Source: Anaerolineaceae bacterium (GTDB taxonomy: Bacteria; Chloroflexota; Anaerolineae; Aggregatilineales; Phototrophicaceae). Taken from it: a DNA stretch of 57,497 bases. A program made the translations under genes and the position numbers. The notes under the pieces were generated by a model. The model worked only from the letters and a program-made list of their open reading frames with translations. It did no database searches and was not told the DNA's origin. Where the stretch lies: NCBI GenBank assembly GCA_007693385.1, contig REDR01000097.1, forward strand, positions 1 to 57,497, in the 5' to 3' direction. Positions 15,471 to 24,789 of the stretch are shown piece after piece (position 1 is the stretch's first letter; every line of letters begins with the position of its first letter).

Positions 15471-16820
15471 TCAGTCGTCGCGCAATTGCCCCATCACCCA
15501 CTCGACGGCCTGCTCCGCGCTCTCTTCACCGGTAATCACGTTCATGAAGGCGGTCTGTAGCGTGCGGGCGACGGTGGTGGCGAATGGCTCCGGCGGGGCG
15601 ATGATCGCCCCGTTCAGCATGGCATCATACGCCGTGACGGGCACGCGCTCGTCCGGAAAGTCGCGGAGCGCTCGCGGCTGTGAGGGGAGCATTCGGATCA
15701 CCCCCGCGAATTCAGCTTGCCGTCCGGCTTCCATCATCCAATTCAAGAAGCGTCCGACTAACACCTGTCGCTCGGTGTTGCCGGTGGTCATCACCCACAC
15801 CCAGCCGGACATGACGCCGGTTGGCTGGCCGTCGGCGGTGGCGATGGAAGCCGCCGCCAGTCCGTTCTCCGCGCTGATCTCGCTCAGGTACAGGTTGGAC
15901 GACACCAGCGCGGAACCAAACGCGCCGCCACTGGTGATGATCGCGGCGTAGTCGTTGATGCTGGTGTAATCCAGCGCCGCCTCATCGAGCAATCCGGCGC
16001 GGTACAGCGCTTCATAAAATGTCAGCACGTCGGTCAGCGCGTCGGCGTCCAGCGTCAGCGATTGATCCTGCTCCGGTTGCAGGCCGCTAGCGGCCAGATA
16101 TTGCGCGTAGAATGTCAGGTTGATGCTATTCGGGCGGCGCGTCGGCATCAATAGCGGAATTCCGGCTTCGATCACGTCATCAAATGCGGTGCTGATCGTC
16201 GTCAGTTCCGCCTCTTCCAGCACTGCCGCGCTATAGACGATGTGCTGAATATCGACCAGATACGGCAGGCCGTACAGCGTGTCGCCCACCTGCCCCATAC
16301 GCAACGCCGGGCCATATAATGCGGCGATGGTGGACGCGCTCACGATGCCGTCTAGCGGATAAACCAGACCGGCATCAACCGCCGCGACCAGATCGCTACG
16401 ACGGATCAGCGTCAGATCAGGCAGAGCGCCCGGCGCGACGCCGCTCGCGGTGCGTAGCGTCGGCATGATCGCGCCTTGTTCGCCGCCATAACGCTTCAAG
16501 CGGAAATCGACCTGTGTTTCGTCTTCTTCGGCTTCGACAAAGCCGTTGATCTGCGTGTTGATGATGTCGTTAACTTCGGTGCGATCAGAAGGATTCAGCG
16601 TGTCCGGCCACCACAGCGCCAGCGTCAGCGCTTCCGGGACGCTATCGGCGGCGGGCGTCACCGTGACCGCCGTCGTCGGGATCGGCGTTGATAAGTTGGC
16701 GTCCAGCGTCGGCGCGGAAGTCGCCGCCGTCAGTGACGTGGCGGAGTCGGCATCATCGCCGGAGCAAGCGGCCAGCAATAGCAGACAGGATAGGGCGAGG
16801 CACAGCGAACGCATACGCAT
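15471..16820 (-). CDS. Extracellular solute-binding lipoprotein (family 1-like)
   Basis: A 449-aa lipoprotein with a signal peptide and lipobox LLAAC (Cys19), a Thr-rich linker, then a periplasmic-binding-protein fold typical of ABC sugar-type binding proteins. Visible features are LALWWPDTLN at the first strand, YGLPYLVDIQHIVY, and a C-terminal GWVWVMTTGNTERQ section. No permease or ATPase gene is adjacent, so it is an orphan binding protein here and its ligand is unknown. AAAGG lies 3 bases before the first ATG and 9 before a second in-frame ATG at 16814, so the true start may be 16814. An extended -10 element lies upstream. Confidence 0.8.
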   Translation of the reverse strand: MRMRSLCLALSCLLLLAACSGDDADSATSLTAATSAPTLDANLSTPIPTTAVTVTPAADSVPEALTLALWWPDTLNPSDRTEVNDIINTQINGFVEAEEDETQVDFRLKRYGGEQGAIMPTLRTASGVAPGALPDLTLIRRSDLVAAVDAGLVYPLDGIVSASTIAALYGPALRMGQVGDTLYGLPYLVDIQHIVYSAAVLEEAELTTISTAFDDVIEAGIPLLMPTRRPNSINLTFYAQYLAASGLQPEQDQSLTLDADALTDVLTFYEALYRAGLLDEAALDYTSINDYAAIITSGGAFGSALVSSNLYLSEISAENGLAAASIATADGQPTGVMSGWVWVMTTGNTERQVLVGRFLNWMMEAGRQAEFAGVIRMLPSQPRALRDFPDERVPVTAYDAMLNGAIIAPPEPFATTVARTLQTAFMNVITGEESAEQAVEWVMGQLRDD

Positions 16821-16850
16821 TAACCTTTATGATCGGGCATGATAGGTTAC

Positions 16851-16859
16851 ATTGTAGCA
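16851..16859 (-). promoter_or_regulatory. Extended -10 promoter for the solute-binding protein gene
   Basis: On the minus strand TGC immediately precedes TACAAT (16851-16856). The predicted leader is about 25-30 bases. TTGATA lies upstream at a non-standard 14-base spacing. Confidence 0.5.
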
Positions 16860-16900
16860 CGACGCTACTGTATCAACATTATAGCGGATAATCCGCGTTG

Positions 16901-17425
16901 TCACTGCGCTTTTAGCCAGCGTTCCGGCGGCAACATCTCACCGGCACGGATGGCGACGGTGAGGCGGTTCTCGGCGGGCGGGATGGGGCAATCGTACCGG
17001 CTGTTATAGACGCAGTACGGATGATAAGCGCGGTTGAAGTCGATGCGAAATGTCGCGCCGTCGATCTGCGCCGCGTCGATATAGCGTCCGCCGCCGTATG
17101 TGTCGGGGTTGGTGTCGGTGAATGGCAAGAAGAACCCGTGATCGGTCTGGAACAACGTCAGCGTCACCGCCTGACCGTCGATCTGCACGGTGAAGCGTCC
17201 GGCGCGGCGATAATTGCGGATGGTGTTTTGTGTGGTGAAGATTTGCGCGGCCTGTTCATCGTCCGGCGCGTCTAACGTCACGTCGAAGACGAGTGTCTCG
17301 TCGTAATCGTAATACGCTAACCCATCGAAGGCGGCTTTTTGCGCGGTGGTTAGCGGGGACTGTCCGCTCGATGCGAACAACGCATCACGTGATTCGCGCC
17401 ACCGGATGTTTTCAGATTCGCTCAT
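16901..17425 (-). CDS. DUF1684 family protein
   Basis: A 174-aa cytoplasmic protein of the DUF1684 family, recognised by the C-terminal signature around NRAYHPYCVYNSRYDCP followed by PPAENRL and IRAGE, plus the TFRIDFNRAY strand. No catalytic function has been settled for the family, as far as I know. It lies between the solute-binding protein and tRNA-Ser on the same strand, with no close operon partner. The ATG at 17425 has no strong ribosome site. Confidence 0.85.
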   Translation of the reverse strand: MSESENIRWRESRDALFASSGQSPLTTAQKAAFDGLAYYDYDETLVFDVTLDAPDDEQAAQIFTTQNTIRNYRRAGRFTVQIDGQAVTLTLFQTDHGFFLPFTDTNPDTYGGGRYIDAAQIDGATFRIDFNRAYHPYCVYNSRYDCPIPPAENRLTVAIRAGEMLPPERWLKAQ

Positions 17426-17464
17426 GGCTCATTCTCGCAGATCAAACGGGGGATATAATCAAGA

Positions 17465-17554
<90 letters not shown>

Positions 17555-17644
17555 GCGTTGTGATGATTGCCATAGTCTACCGCAAAACCGCGCATAGATA
17601 AACCCCGTTTTGCCCGACAGCGCACGGATCATCGCGCTTATGTT

Positions 17645-17705
17645 GGGCATAGTACGCTACGCCGCTACAGATTATCGCTTGTAGGGGCGCGATCTATCGC
17701 GCCCT
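17645..17705. repeat. Bipartite palindromic repeat element (copy b)
   Basis: It has the same layout and orientation as 4707-4772: a GGGC.TAG..CTACGCC hairpin, the shared block CTACAGATT.TCG, then GTAGGGGCGC..GCGCCC. It sits between tRNA-Ser and the GH13 gene, just past the GH13 stop codon. Confidence 0.75.
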
Positions 17706-17723
17706 GCGCGATTTCTACTCAAA

Positions 17724-19541
17724 TCATTGCGTCAGCCACGCCGAGCCGTGCGCCGGTAGCTCGAACGTCAACGCGCCGTCCTGCGCGGTCAATTCCGGCA
17801 AGCCGCCCAGCAAGTCACGCCACGCGCCACCCTCACCTTCTGCCAGATTCAGCGTGACCGACTCCGGCTCGCGTCCGGCGTTGAATACCGCGTACACGGT
17901 GCGCCCATCCAGCCGCCGCGCCATGCCATACAGCCGCTTGTCATCGTCGATCAGCACCGCCTCAAAATCACCATAGCGCAAGATGTCGTTTTCATGGCGC
18001 AGTTTCATAATCATGCGGAAGAATTCACCCAGCGCCGGATCAAGGTCATCCCACATCACGCACCGGCGGCTATCTTCGGGGAATTTACCGGTTAATCCGG
18101 TTTCTGTGCCGTAGAAGATCGTCGGGGCACCCGGATAGGCGAACAGGAACGCGAACGCCTGCTTGAAGCGTTGCCGATTGCCGCCGCAAGCGGTCAGCAG
18201 GCGGTCAGTATCGTGCGAATCCAGCAAGTTCATCTGTGACTGGAGCGCGGGCGCGGGCGTATCGGAGCGCAGAACGAACAGCCGATCATCGAATTCTGAG
18301 GCGTTGAGATACTGCATGGCGAAGAAGCCGCGCACCGCCCACGCCAGCCGGTAGTTCATCGTCGCGTTGAACATATCGCCCAGCAGATAGTTCGACGCAT
18401 CGCGCCATTCTTCGGCAATCGTCCACGCTTCCGGCTTGACGGCGGCCACGCGCTCATTGAAGCGCATCCAGAACCAGTCGGTATTATCGAACGGCACATC
18501 CGCCCGCCAGCCGTCGATTCCTTTATTCAGCCAGTGTTCGGTGATGCCGCCCGCGCCGACGAAGAAGCGCACCATTTCCGGCGTTTCGACGAATTCCGGC
18601 ATGAAGCCCAGCCCCATCCAGCCGTCGAATTGCTTCGGCCATTTGCTGAAGTTGAACCAGCGATAATACGGCGATTGCCGCGATTGCGCCGCGCCGTCGC
18701 CGAATTTGCCGGTGACATCAAAGTAAACGCTATCCGATGAACAATGATTGAACACCGCGTCCAGCACAATCTTGATGCCGCGTTGATGGGCGGCCTGCAC
18801 CAGTTCATCGAAGTCGGTTTCTGTGCCCAGCATCCGGTCAATCTTCAAGAAGTCAATCGCCTCATAGCGATGATTAGACGACGCCTCAAAGATCGGATTC
18901 AAGTACACGCACTCCACGCCCAGATCAGCCAGATAGTCCATCTTCTCGATGATGCCGCGCAGGTCGCCGCCGAAGAAATCACGGCCAAGCGGCGGGTCTT
19001 CCGGCAAATCGCCCCACGCTTTGAACATCGGCTCGTGACCGTAGACGCCTTTCATCGCGGCGATGACGCTCTCATCGCTCTGCGACTTGGCGAAGCGATC
19101 CGGGAAAATCTGATAGACCACCATGCCCCGCGTCCATTCGGACGGCATCTTCTGCGGATCATACACCGCAAGGCGATACGGCGCAGTCGTCCATTCGCCA
19201 TACGCCGGACGGTTGCCGAATTCGCTATCCTGACTTTCCATCATGCGGCGCTCGTCGTATGTGCGCCCATCGACAAAGAAATAGTAGGTGATGACGGTGA
19301 TTTGATCCGGCAGGAGGATTTCCGCTTCCCAGACATCGTCTTGATCGCTGGCCTGTAGGCCGACGCGCCACGTATAGCCGCGCCGCCTATCGGTCAGGAC
19401 GACTTCCGGCTCGGCGCGGGCGGATACTGTCAGCTTGAGCGTCACCGTCGCGCCGATGGGCTGTGAGCCGGGCGGCACATGCGAAACCGGCGCATCTTGT
19501 CGTAGCCGGAGATAGTTCTGGTGGCTGAGGTTTTGCGGCAT
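17724..19541 (-). CDS. GH13 alpha-amylase family enzyme (cyclomaltodextrinase/neopullulanase-like)
   Basis: A 605-aa cytoplasmic GH13 enzyme with an N-terminal beta-sandwich (about 1-110), the catalytic barrel starting at VVYQIFPDRF, and a C-terminal beta domain. Catalytic residues are visible: nucleophile Asp in GWRADVPFD, acid/base Glu in WTIAEEWRDA, and the third Asp in LLDSHDTDR. It would cleave alpha-1,4 (and perhaps alpha-1,6) links in maltodextrins. No signal peptide is present. The start is the ATG at 19541, behind TAGGAG; upstream in-frame ATGs lack ribosome sites. It lies downstream of a second GH13 gene and malQ on the same strand. Exact substrate is not decidable here. Confidence 0.87.
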   Translation of the reverse strand: MPQNLSHQNYLRLRQDAPVSHVPPGSQPIGATVTLKLTVSARAEPEVVLTDRRRGYTWRVGLQASDQDDVWEAEILLPDQITVITYYFFVDGRTYDERRMMESQDSEFGNRPAYGEWTTAPYRLAVYDPQKMPSEWTRGMVVYQIFPDRFAKSQSDESVIAAMKGVYGHEPMFKAWGDLPEDPPLGRDFFGGDLRGIIEKMDYLADLGVECVYLNPIFEASSNHRYEAIDFLKIDRMLGTETDFDELVQAAHQRGIKIVLDAVFNHCSSDSVYFDVTGKFGDGAAQSRQSPYYRWFNFSKWPKQFDGWMGLGFMPEFVETPEMVRFFVGAGGITEHWLNKGIDGWRADVPFDNTDWFWMRFNERVAAVKPEAWTIAEEWRDASNYLLGDMFNATMNYRLAWAVRGFFAMQYLNASEFDDRLFVLRSDTPAPALQSQMNLLDSHDTDRLLTACGGNRQRFKQAFAFLFAYPGAPTIFYGTETGLTGKFPEDSRRCVMWDDLDPALGEFFRMIMKLRHENDILRYGDFEAVLIDDDKRLYGMARRLDGRTVYAVFNAGREPESVTLNLAEGEGGAWRDLLGGLPELTAQDGALTFELPAHGSAWLTQ

Positions 19542-19688
19542 GTTGCGTTTACTCCTAGTCATGCTTATCGTGTCCATGCCTTCGCATGGTATCTTGTAAC
19601 TACTCGGGTTGAAAAACAAAAGAAATTCTGAACTTTTGATTTCTTCCATTTTCAATCAGCCAATAAACCGTATCGCGCCCGCGATACA

Positions 19689-21551
19689 TCACGCGATTTC
19701 AAAGAAGAAGACCGCGCCATGCGCCACATCATGCAGGACGATCTCACCGGCAGACACCGTGACGCGCTCACCGCCTAGCAGATCGGTCAACTGTGCGCCG
19801 TCAGCGATGCCACCGGAGCGCACCGGCACGCGGATCGTCGCGCCGGATTCGCCGCGATAGCCGACCACAACCAGCCGTTGCTCCGGCGCTTCGCGCAGGA
19901 ACGCCCACACATCATCCGCGCCGTGCAAATCCTGATAGCCGCCTTCGCGGAGCGCGGGCGACGTTTTCCGGCAGGCGATCACCTGCTGATGGAACGCCCG
20001 CAGGTCAGCATCCCACGCGCTTTCATCCCAGATCATACAGCGCCGATTATCCGGATCGCCCTCCCCTTCGAGGCCGATCTCGTCGCCGTAGTACAGGCAC
20101 GGCACGCCCGGATACGCCATCAGCAGTGCCGTACCCAGCCGCACCAGCGCCACGTCTTTACCGGCCACGTTGTAGATGCGGTGCGTGTCGTGACTGCCGA
20201 GTTGATTGAATTGCATACGGGCGATCACCCACGGCACCGCCGCGCGGAAGTTGCGTAGTTGCTCCACCAGCGCGAATGTCGGTAGCAGATGCGTGTCGCT
20301 CATCTCTGGTAGCCAGTGTTGCTTGCCGTCGTGCCCGCCCAACCAGCGCCACATCGGAATGTTAAAGCCTTCGTAGTTCATGGTGGCGTCCATCTCGTCG
20401 CCCTGTAGACTCGGCGTGCCGTCGAAGAAATGCTCACCGAATAGATAGGCGTCGGGGTTCTCCTCTTTGACCGCCTGCCGGATGCCCTGCCCGACTTCCT
20501 TGTTCAACTGGATGCCACCCTGCCGTCCGGTCATGTTGTACACATCCAGCCGCCAGCCGTCAGCGTTATATGGCGGGCGCAACCAGTGGCGCAGTACCGC
20601 GTCGCGTCCGGCGTACATCGTCTGTTTCAGCGCGTCGCTGGCATAGTTCAGCTTGGGCAATGTCGGCACGCCCAGCCACGCCACATAATCATCCGGCCAT
20701 TCGTTGAACGTGTAGAAATCGGCATACGCGCTATCAGGATTCTCCGTCGCGTCGGTGAACCATTCGCCGGTGTTGCTGGTATGGTTGGGCGTCACGTCGA
20801 GGATCAGCCGCATATCGCGCTGATGCAGGGCGTCGGTCAGGTCGCTTAACGCCTGATTGCCGCCCAGATGCCGGTCTACGTTGTAGAAGTCGTCAATGTT
20901 ATAGCGATGATTGCTCTTGCTGGTGAAGATCGGCGTCAGATACAGCGCATTGACGCCGAGATCAGCCAGATAATCCAGCTTTTGCCGGATGCCGATCAGG
21001 TCACCGCCGAAGAAATCCATACTGCCGCTTTTCTCCCAGCGCTTGGGCAAATCGCCCCATTCGCGCCGCACGACGGCATGGCCTTTGTATTCCCATTCGC
21101 CATCATTCGGCGTCAGCGACGGGTCGCCATCGCAGAAGCGATCCGGGAAAATCTGGTAGAACACCGCGTCGGATGTCCAGCGCGGCGCGGCGAAGTCAGC
21201 CAGCAATTTGAAGTCGAACAAATCCGGCGTGATGGCGCGGCTGATGCCCAGCGCGTTGTAGATATACAGGCCGTGATCGCTGAGTAGCTCAAAGCGATAG
21301 TGCGTTAGCGGCATAGTCACGACGATTTGCGCCCGCCAGAAATCCGACAGCGTATCGGATTCCGCGATCTGCATAAAATCGCGGTGGCCTTCGCCGTCTG
21401 GCGTGGTGCGGATGGCGATATTCACCACCGGCGCATCTTTCGGCACGCGCAGGGTCAGCGTGACCGCCGTGCCCAGCGCCGGCAGTGGCTCCGAGACATA
21501 CCGCGCCGAGCCGTCATGATGCACACCATCAGTCCAATGAAATGAGGTCAT
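19689..21551 (-). CDS. GH13 alpha-amylase family enzyme, second paralogue
   Basis: A 620-aa GH13 enzyme with the same architecture as its neighbour: N-terminal beta-sandwich, a barrel opening with VFYQIFPDRFCDG, and a C-terminal domain. The triad is Asp in GWRLDVYNMT, Glu in YLFGEHFFDG and Asp in NQLGSHDTHR. Sequence differences between the two (for example the region around the acid/base Glu) suggest different chain-length or branch preference rather than a recent duplication. The start has AAGGAC 10 bases upstream. It begins 33 bases after the malQ stop, so malQ and this gene form an operon. It is cytoplasmic. Confidence 0.87.
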   Translation of the reverse strand: MTSFHWTDGVHHDGSARYVSEPLPALGTAVTLTLRVPKDAPVVNIAIRTTPDGEGHRDFMQIAESDTLSDFWRAQIVVTMPLTHYRFELLSDHGLYIYNALGISRAITPDLFDFKLLADFAAPRWTSDAVFYQIFPDRFCDGDPSLTPNDGEWEYKGHAVVRREWGDLPKRWEKSGSMDFFGGDLIGIRQKLDYLADLGVNALYLTPIFTSKSNHRYNIDDFYNVDRHLGGNQALSDLTDALHQRDMRLILDVTPNHTSNTGEWFTDATENPDSAYADFYTFNEWPDDYVAWLGVPTLPKLNYASDALKQTMYAGRDAVLRHWLRPPYNADGWRLDVYNMTGRQGGIQLNKEVGQGIRQAVKEENPDAYLFGEHFFDGTPSLQGDEMDATMNYEGFNIPMWRWLGGHDGKQHWLPEMSDTHLLPTFALVEQLRNFRAAVPWVIARMQFNQLGSHDTHRIYNVAGKDVALVRLGTALLMAYPGVPCLYYGDEIGLEGEGDPDNRRCMIWDESAWDADLRAFHQQVIACRKTSPALREGGYQDLHGADDVWAFLREAPEQRLVVVGYRGESGATIRVPVRSGGIADGAQLTDLLGGERVTVSAGEIVLHDVAHGAVFFFEIA

Positions 21552-21584
21552 GTTGTGTTGTTGTCCTTAACCGTATACAGCGCG

Positions 21585-23123
21585 TCAGCGCTTGGCGATG
21601 TCGCCATAAGATTCTTCTTGTTGGTCGGGGCGGCGGCGATACAGCCATGTGAAATGCGCCAGCCTATCCTTGCCTTCATCCTCGAACGCCTCCACGCCGA
21701 AGCGCCACGCCCAGTTGCCGCCTTGCTTGCCCGGCGTGTTCATGCGCGTGTCCGAGCCGTAGCCGAGAATATCTTGCAGAGGCATGACAAACGTATGAGC
21801 CGACGACGCCATGCCCAACCGGATCATCGTCCAGACCGGATCGACCACTTCGCCCTGAATATAGTCTGATACGAACTGTTGCGCGTGTTCACCGGCTTCG
21901 CCGTCCAGCCACCAGCCGAGCGTGGTGTTGTTGTCGTGCGTGCCAGTATAGGCCACGCAGTTGACGACGTAGTTATGCGGCAGGAACAGGTTTTCGGGGT
22001 CGCTCCACGCGAATTGTAAGATTTTCATGCCGGGCAAGCCCAGCGCATCACGCAATTCGATGACCGGCTTGGTGATCTCGCCTAAGTCCTCCGCGATGAT
22101 CGGCAGTTCTCCCAGCGCATCTTTCAGCGCGTGGAAGAAATCAATGCCCGGCCCTTCAACCCAGTGACCATTGACCGCCGTCGGTTCTTCGGCGGGGATT
22201 TCCCAGTAGGCTTCAAAGCCGCGAAAATGGTCGATGCGTACCATATCGACCAGTTCCAGACACGCCTTAAAGCGGGCGATCCACCACGCATAGCCGGTTG
22301 ATTTGACCACTTCCCAGTTATAAAGCGGGTTGCCCCAGCGCTGGCCGGTTTCGCTGAAGTAATCCGGCGGCACACCGGCGACCACCGTCGGGTTGCCGGA
22401 CTCATCCAGATAGAAGCGCTCGCGGTTCGCCCATACGTCACTGCTATCATGCGCGACGAAGATCGGCACATCGCCGATCAAGCGCACGCCGTTATCGTTG
22501 GCGTACCCGCGCAGTTCGCCCCATTGCCGGTAAAACAGCCATTGCAGGAACTTGTGCTTGTTGATTTCGTCGGCCAGCTTCTTGGCGGCGGATTCCAGCG
22601 CATCGGGTTCGCGCAAGGCCAGCCCGCGCTCCCACTCCGTCCACGGACGCCCGCCATGATCGTTCTTGATGGCGATATACAGCGCCCAATCGTCCAGCCA
22701 GTCAGCATTATCCGCCGCCCACTCCGCGAAGGCGGCGCGTTGCGCGTCCGTCGCGTTGGATTGATAGCGTTGATAAGCCAGATTCAGCTTGTGTTCGTGA
22801 TATTGAATCACCGGGCCGTAGTCCACGCGATAGCGCGGGAAGTTGGGCAGGTCGCTGAGGTCTTTTTTCTTCAGGAAGCCATCTTCGATCAGTTTATCGA
22901 AGCTGATGAGGTTGGTATTGCCCGCGAATGCCGAAAGACACTGATACGGCGAATCCCCGTAACTGGTCGGACCGAGCGGCAGTAATTGCCATATCGTCTG
23001 GCCGGATTCCACCAGCCAATCAACAAAGCGGAAGGCATTCGCCCCCAGATCGCCTATCCCGTACCGTCCGGGCAGGGATGTCGGATGCAGTAGCACGCCG
23101 CTAGAACGCGGGAACAAAGTCAT
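21585..23123 (-). CDS. malQ: 4-alpha-glucanotransferase (amylomaltase)
   Basis: A 512-aa GH77 enzyme that transfers glucan segments between maltodextrins. Family hallmarks are SSGVLLHPTSLPGRYGIGDLG-like N-terminus (interrupted here), WQLLPLGPTSYGDSPYQC, nucleophile Asp in MVRIDHFRGFEAYWEIPA, acid/base Glu in IIAEDLGEIT and the third Asp in YTGTHDNNTT. The start is the ATG at 23123, behind GAGAAAGG; the upstream in-frame ATG at 23168 was rejected for lack of a ribosome site. With the two GH13 enzymes downstream it forms a maltodextrin or glycogen breakdown set. No phosphorylase is in the window. Confidence 0.94.
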   Translation of the reverse strand: MTLFPRSSGVLLHPTSLPGRYGIGDLGANAFRFVDWLVESGQTIWQLLPLGPTSYGDSPYQCLSAFAGNTNLISFDKLIEDGFLKKKDLSDLPNFPRYRVDYGPVIQYHEHKLNLAYQRYQSNATDAQRAAFAEWAADNADWLDDWALYIAIKNDHGGRPWTEWERGLALREPDALESAAKKLADEINKHKFLQWLFYRQWGELRGYANDNGVRLIGDVPIFVAHDSSDVWANRERFYLDESGNPTVVAGVPPDYFSETGQRWGNPLYNWEVVKSTGYAWWIARFKACLELVDMVRIDHFRGFEAYWEIPAEEPTAVNGHWVEGPGIDFFHALKDALGELPIIAEDLGEITKPVIELRDALGLPGMKILQFAWSDPENLFLPHNYVVNCVAYTGTHDNNTTLGWWLDGEAGEHAQQFVSDYIQGEVVDPVWTMIRLGMASSAHTFVMPLQDILGYGSDTRMNTPGKQGGNWAWRFGVEAFEDEGKDRLAHFTWLYRRRPDQQEESYGDIAKR

Positions 23124-23245
23124 GTGTATCGCCTTTCTCAACTGGATGTTACGTTGCATACATCCCACTATGTTAGTCGAGAAAAGGCGCTATCGCAATG
23201 CGTTAAAGCGGCGGGTCATGCGGGGTGTTTTACACCACGCACCGC

Positions 23246-23629
23246 CTACGCGGTGATGCGATCCTGTGGCAAGAACTGGCGCACCGTCTCTAATAGATGC
23301 GTCGGGCTGACCGGCTTGCCGAGATAAGCGTCACAACCGGATTGGAAGCACAATTCGCGCACCGATTGCGTATCATCGGCGGTGATGGCGATAACCGGAA
23401 TATGGCACAGTTCAGGCGTGGCTTTTAGCTTGGCGGTGGCGACGGTGCCTTCTAATTCCGGCAAGTTGACATCCATCAAGATGAGGTCGGGGACTTCATT
23501 CGCGGCGATGTCCAGACCGGCTATTGCATCTTCCGCCTCGACGAGTATATAGCCCATGCCCACCAGCACGCGCCGCGCAAATTGACGGTTGGTTGCGTTG
23601 TCGTCCACATAGAGTATTGTGTGTGCCAT
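23246..23629 (-). CDS. Stand-alone response regulator receiver protein
   Basis: A 127-aa CheY-like protein with no output domain. The phospho-acceptor is Asp53 in LILMDVNLP, the acidic pair is Asp9-Asp10, and the conserved Thr and Lys are in IAITADD and YLGKPVSP. The start is the ATG at 23629, 7 bases after AAGGA; upstream in-frame candidates crowd the ribosome site. It precedes malQ on the same strand by 120 bases, so co-transcription is possible but not shown. No histidine kinase is in the window. It may act as a phosphate relay or protein-binding switch. Confidence 0.88.
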   Translation of the reverse strand: MAHTILYVDDNATNRQFARRVLVGMGYILVEAEDAIAGLDIAANEVPDLILMDVNLPELEGTVATAKLKATPELCHIPVIAITADDTQSVRELCFQSGCDAYLGKPVSPTHLLETVRQFLPQDRITA

Positions 23630-23813
23630 TTTCATTTCCTTAAAGTTTTGTACGGCCAAAACGCTATACAAAAGATTTATTTTGCGTATACGTTACGTTT
23701 GTTTATCAGGCGCGACACAGTTATATTCTAAGCGCTTTTGCGCCTGCCTCCGGTTAGAATGTTGTTACGCTTGTTCAATAAACGTAACAAACAGCCGTAC
23801 ATCCCGCGTGAAT

Positions 23814-23838
23814 TGCGCGCAATGGATTGCGCCCCTAC
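23814..23838. repeat. Half copy of the GGGGCGC palindromic repeat
   Basis: TGCGCGCAAT..ATTGCGCCCCTAC corresponds to the right half of the bipartite element at 4749-4772, in opposite orientation. It stands alone between the NmrA-like gene and the receiver gene. Confidence 0.55.
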
Positions 23839-23873
23839 CATCCGGATCATCAGAAAATCGTTGCGACGGCTAA

Positions 23874-24740
23874 CTATAGCTGGCCGTCACGTTTTTTGGT
23901 AAGCCACGTCCGCAAATCCATCACATCGGGGATGACGGCGCGTGTCTGTGCGACATCAACCGTATAACCGACATCGCGCAACCAGCGCCACATGACTACC
24001 ACCTCTTTCGCCATGAAACGCTCGAAAATCCACAACGGGAACGGGAATGACGACGGCTTCTTGCCCATCACATCGGCGTAGATTGCGCGACATTGGCCGA
24101 TGCTCTTTTGATCGCCGACTAGCGCGATCTTACGTCCGGCATATGCCGCCGGATCAGCGAAGACCGCCGCAGACGCCGCGCCGATGTCGTCCACCGCGAT
24201 CCAGCTTTGCGGCGCATCCTCTCCCATCACTCTCGGCTGTAGATGCCACGCAGTCATCGCCGGATAAAACGCCTTCTCGGTCAGCACTTCCATGAAGCCC
24301 ACCGGAAGCAGAATGGTATACGGAATACCCAGCGATTCGATGTAGGCTTCGATTTGCGTCTTGGAATCAAAATGCGGGATGCCGGTATTCTCGCCCTTCA
24401 TCGCCGACGTATACACCAGATGAGCGCCGCTATCACGGGCGAGATCGGCGACGTTCTTCCCCTGCGCGATTTCGCCTTCAACGCCGCTAATCTGCGTGTT
24501 CTGCACGCTGAAAACGCCCTGCACGCCGTCAAACGCCGCCTTGAGTGAATCCTTATCGCCCATGTCGCCCTGTACCACCGTCGCGCCAATTTCGCGCAGA
24601 GCTTTCGCGCCGTCACCCTCCGCATTGCGCGTCAGCGCCCGCACGTTGAATCCCTGCCGCAACAGATGGCGAACGGTCGCGCCGCCCTGCCCGCCCGTCG
24701 CACCACACACTAAAATCGTCTTTTCGCTGTTCGTCATCAT
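23874..24740 (-). CDS. NmrA/HSCARG-like NAD(P)-binding protein
   Basis: A 288-aa atypical short-chain dehydrogenase-type protein. The nucleotide-binding loop is VCGATGGQGGATVRHLL near the N-terminus, followed by Arg residues (RALTRN) that suggest NADPH preference. VQGDMGDKDSL is typical of NmrA-like proteins. The catalytic Tyr of classical dehydrogenases is not clearly placed, as usual in this group, which often senses redox state or reduces small substrates. The start is an ATG at 24740; GTG at 24743 and ATG at 24737 are alternatives. It is a single gene after hisS on the same strand. Confidence 0.8.
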   Translation of the reverse strand: MMTNSEKTILVCGATGGQGGATVRHLLRQGFNVRALTRNAEGDGAKALREIGATVVQGDMGDKDSLKAAFDGVQGVFSVQNTQISGVEGEIAQGKNVADLARDSGAHLVYTSAMKGENTGIPHFDSKTQIEAYIESLGIPYTILLPVGFMEVLTEKAFYPAMTAWHLQPRVMGEDAPQSWIAVDDIGAASAAVFADPAAYAGRKIALVGDQKSIGQCRAIYADVMGKKPSSFPFPLWIFERFMAKEVVVMWRWLRDVGYTVDVAQTRAVIPDVMDLRTWLTKKRDGQL

Positions 24741-24789
24741 CACGCTTTCATATAACTTACACCATGATGATTATGCGATAGAACGAAGC

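Noticed and set aside
15471-16820. Complete ABC importer at the solute-binding protein
   Set aside because: No permease or ATPase is adjacent; the ABC genes at 43425-47095 are exporter-type.
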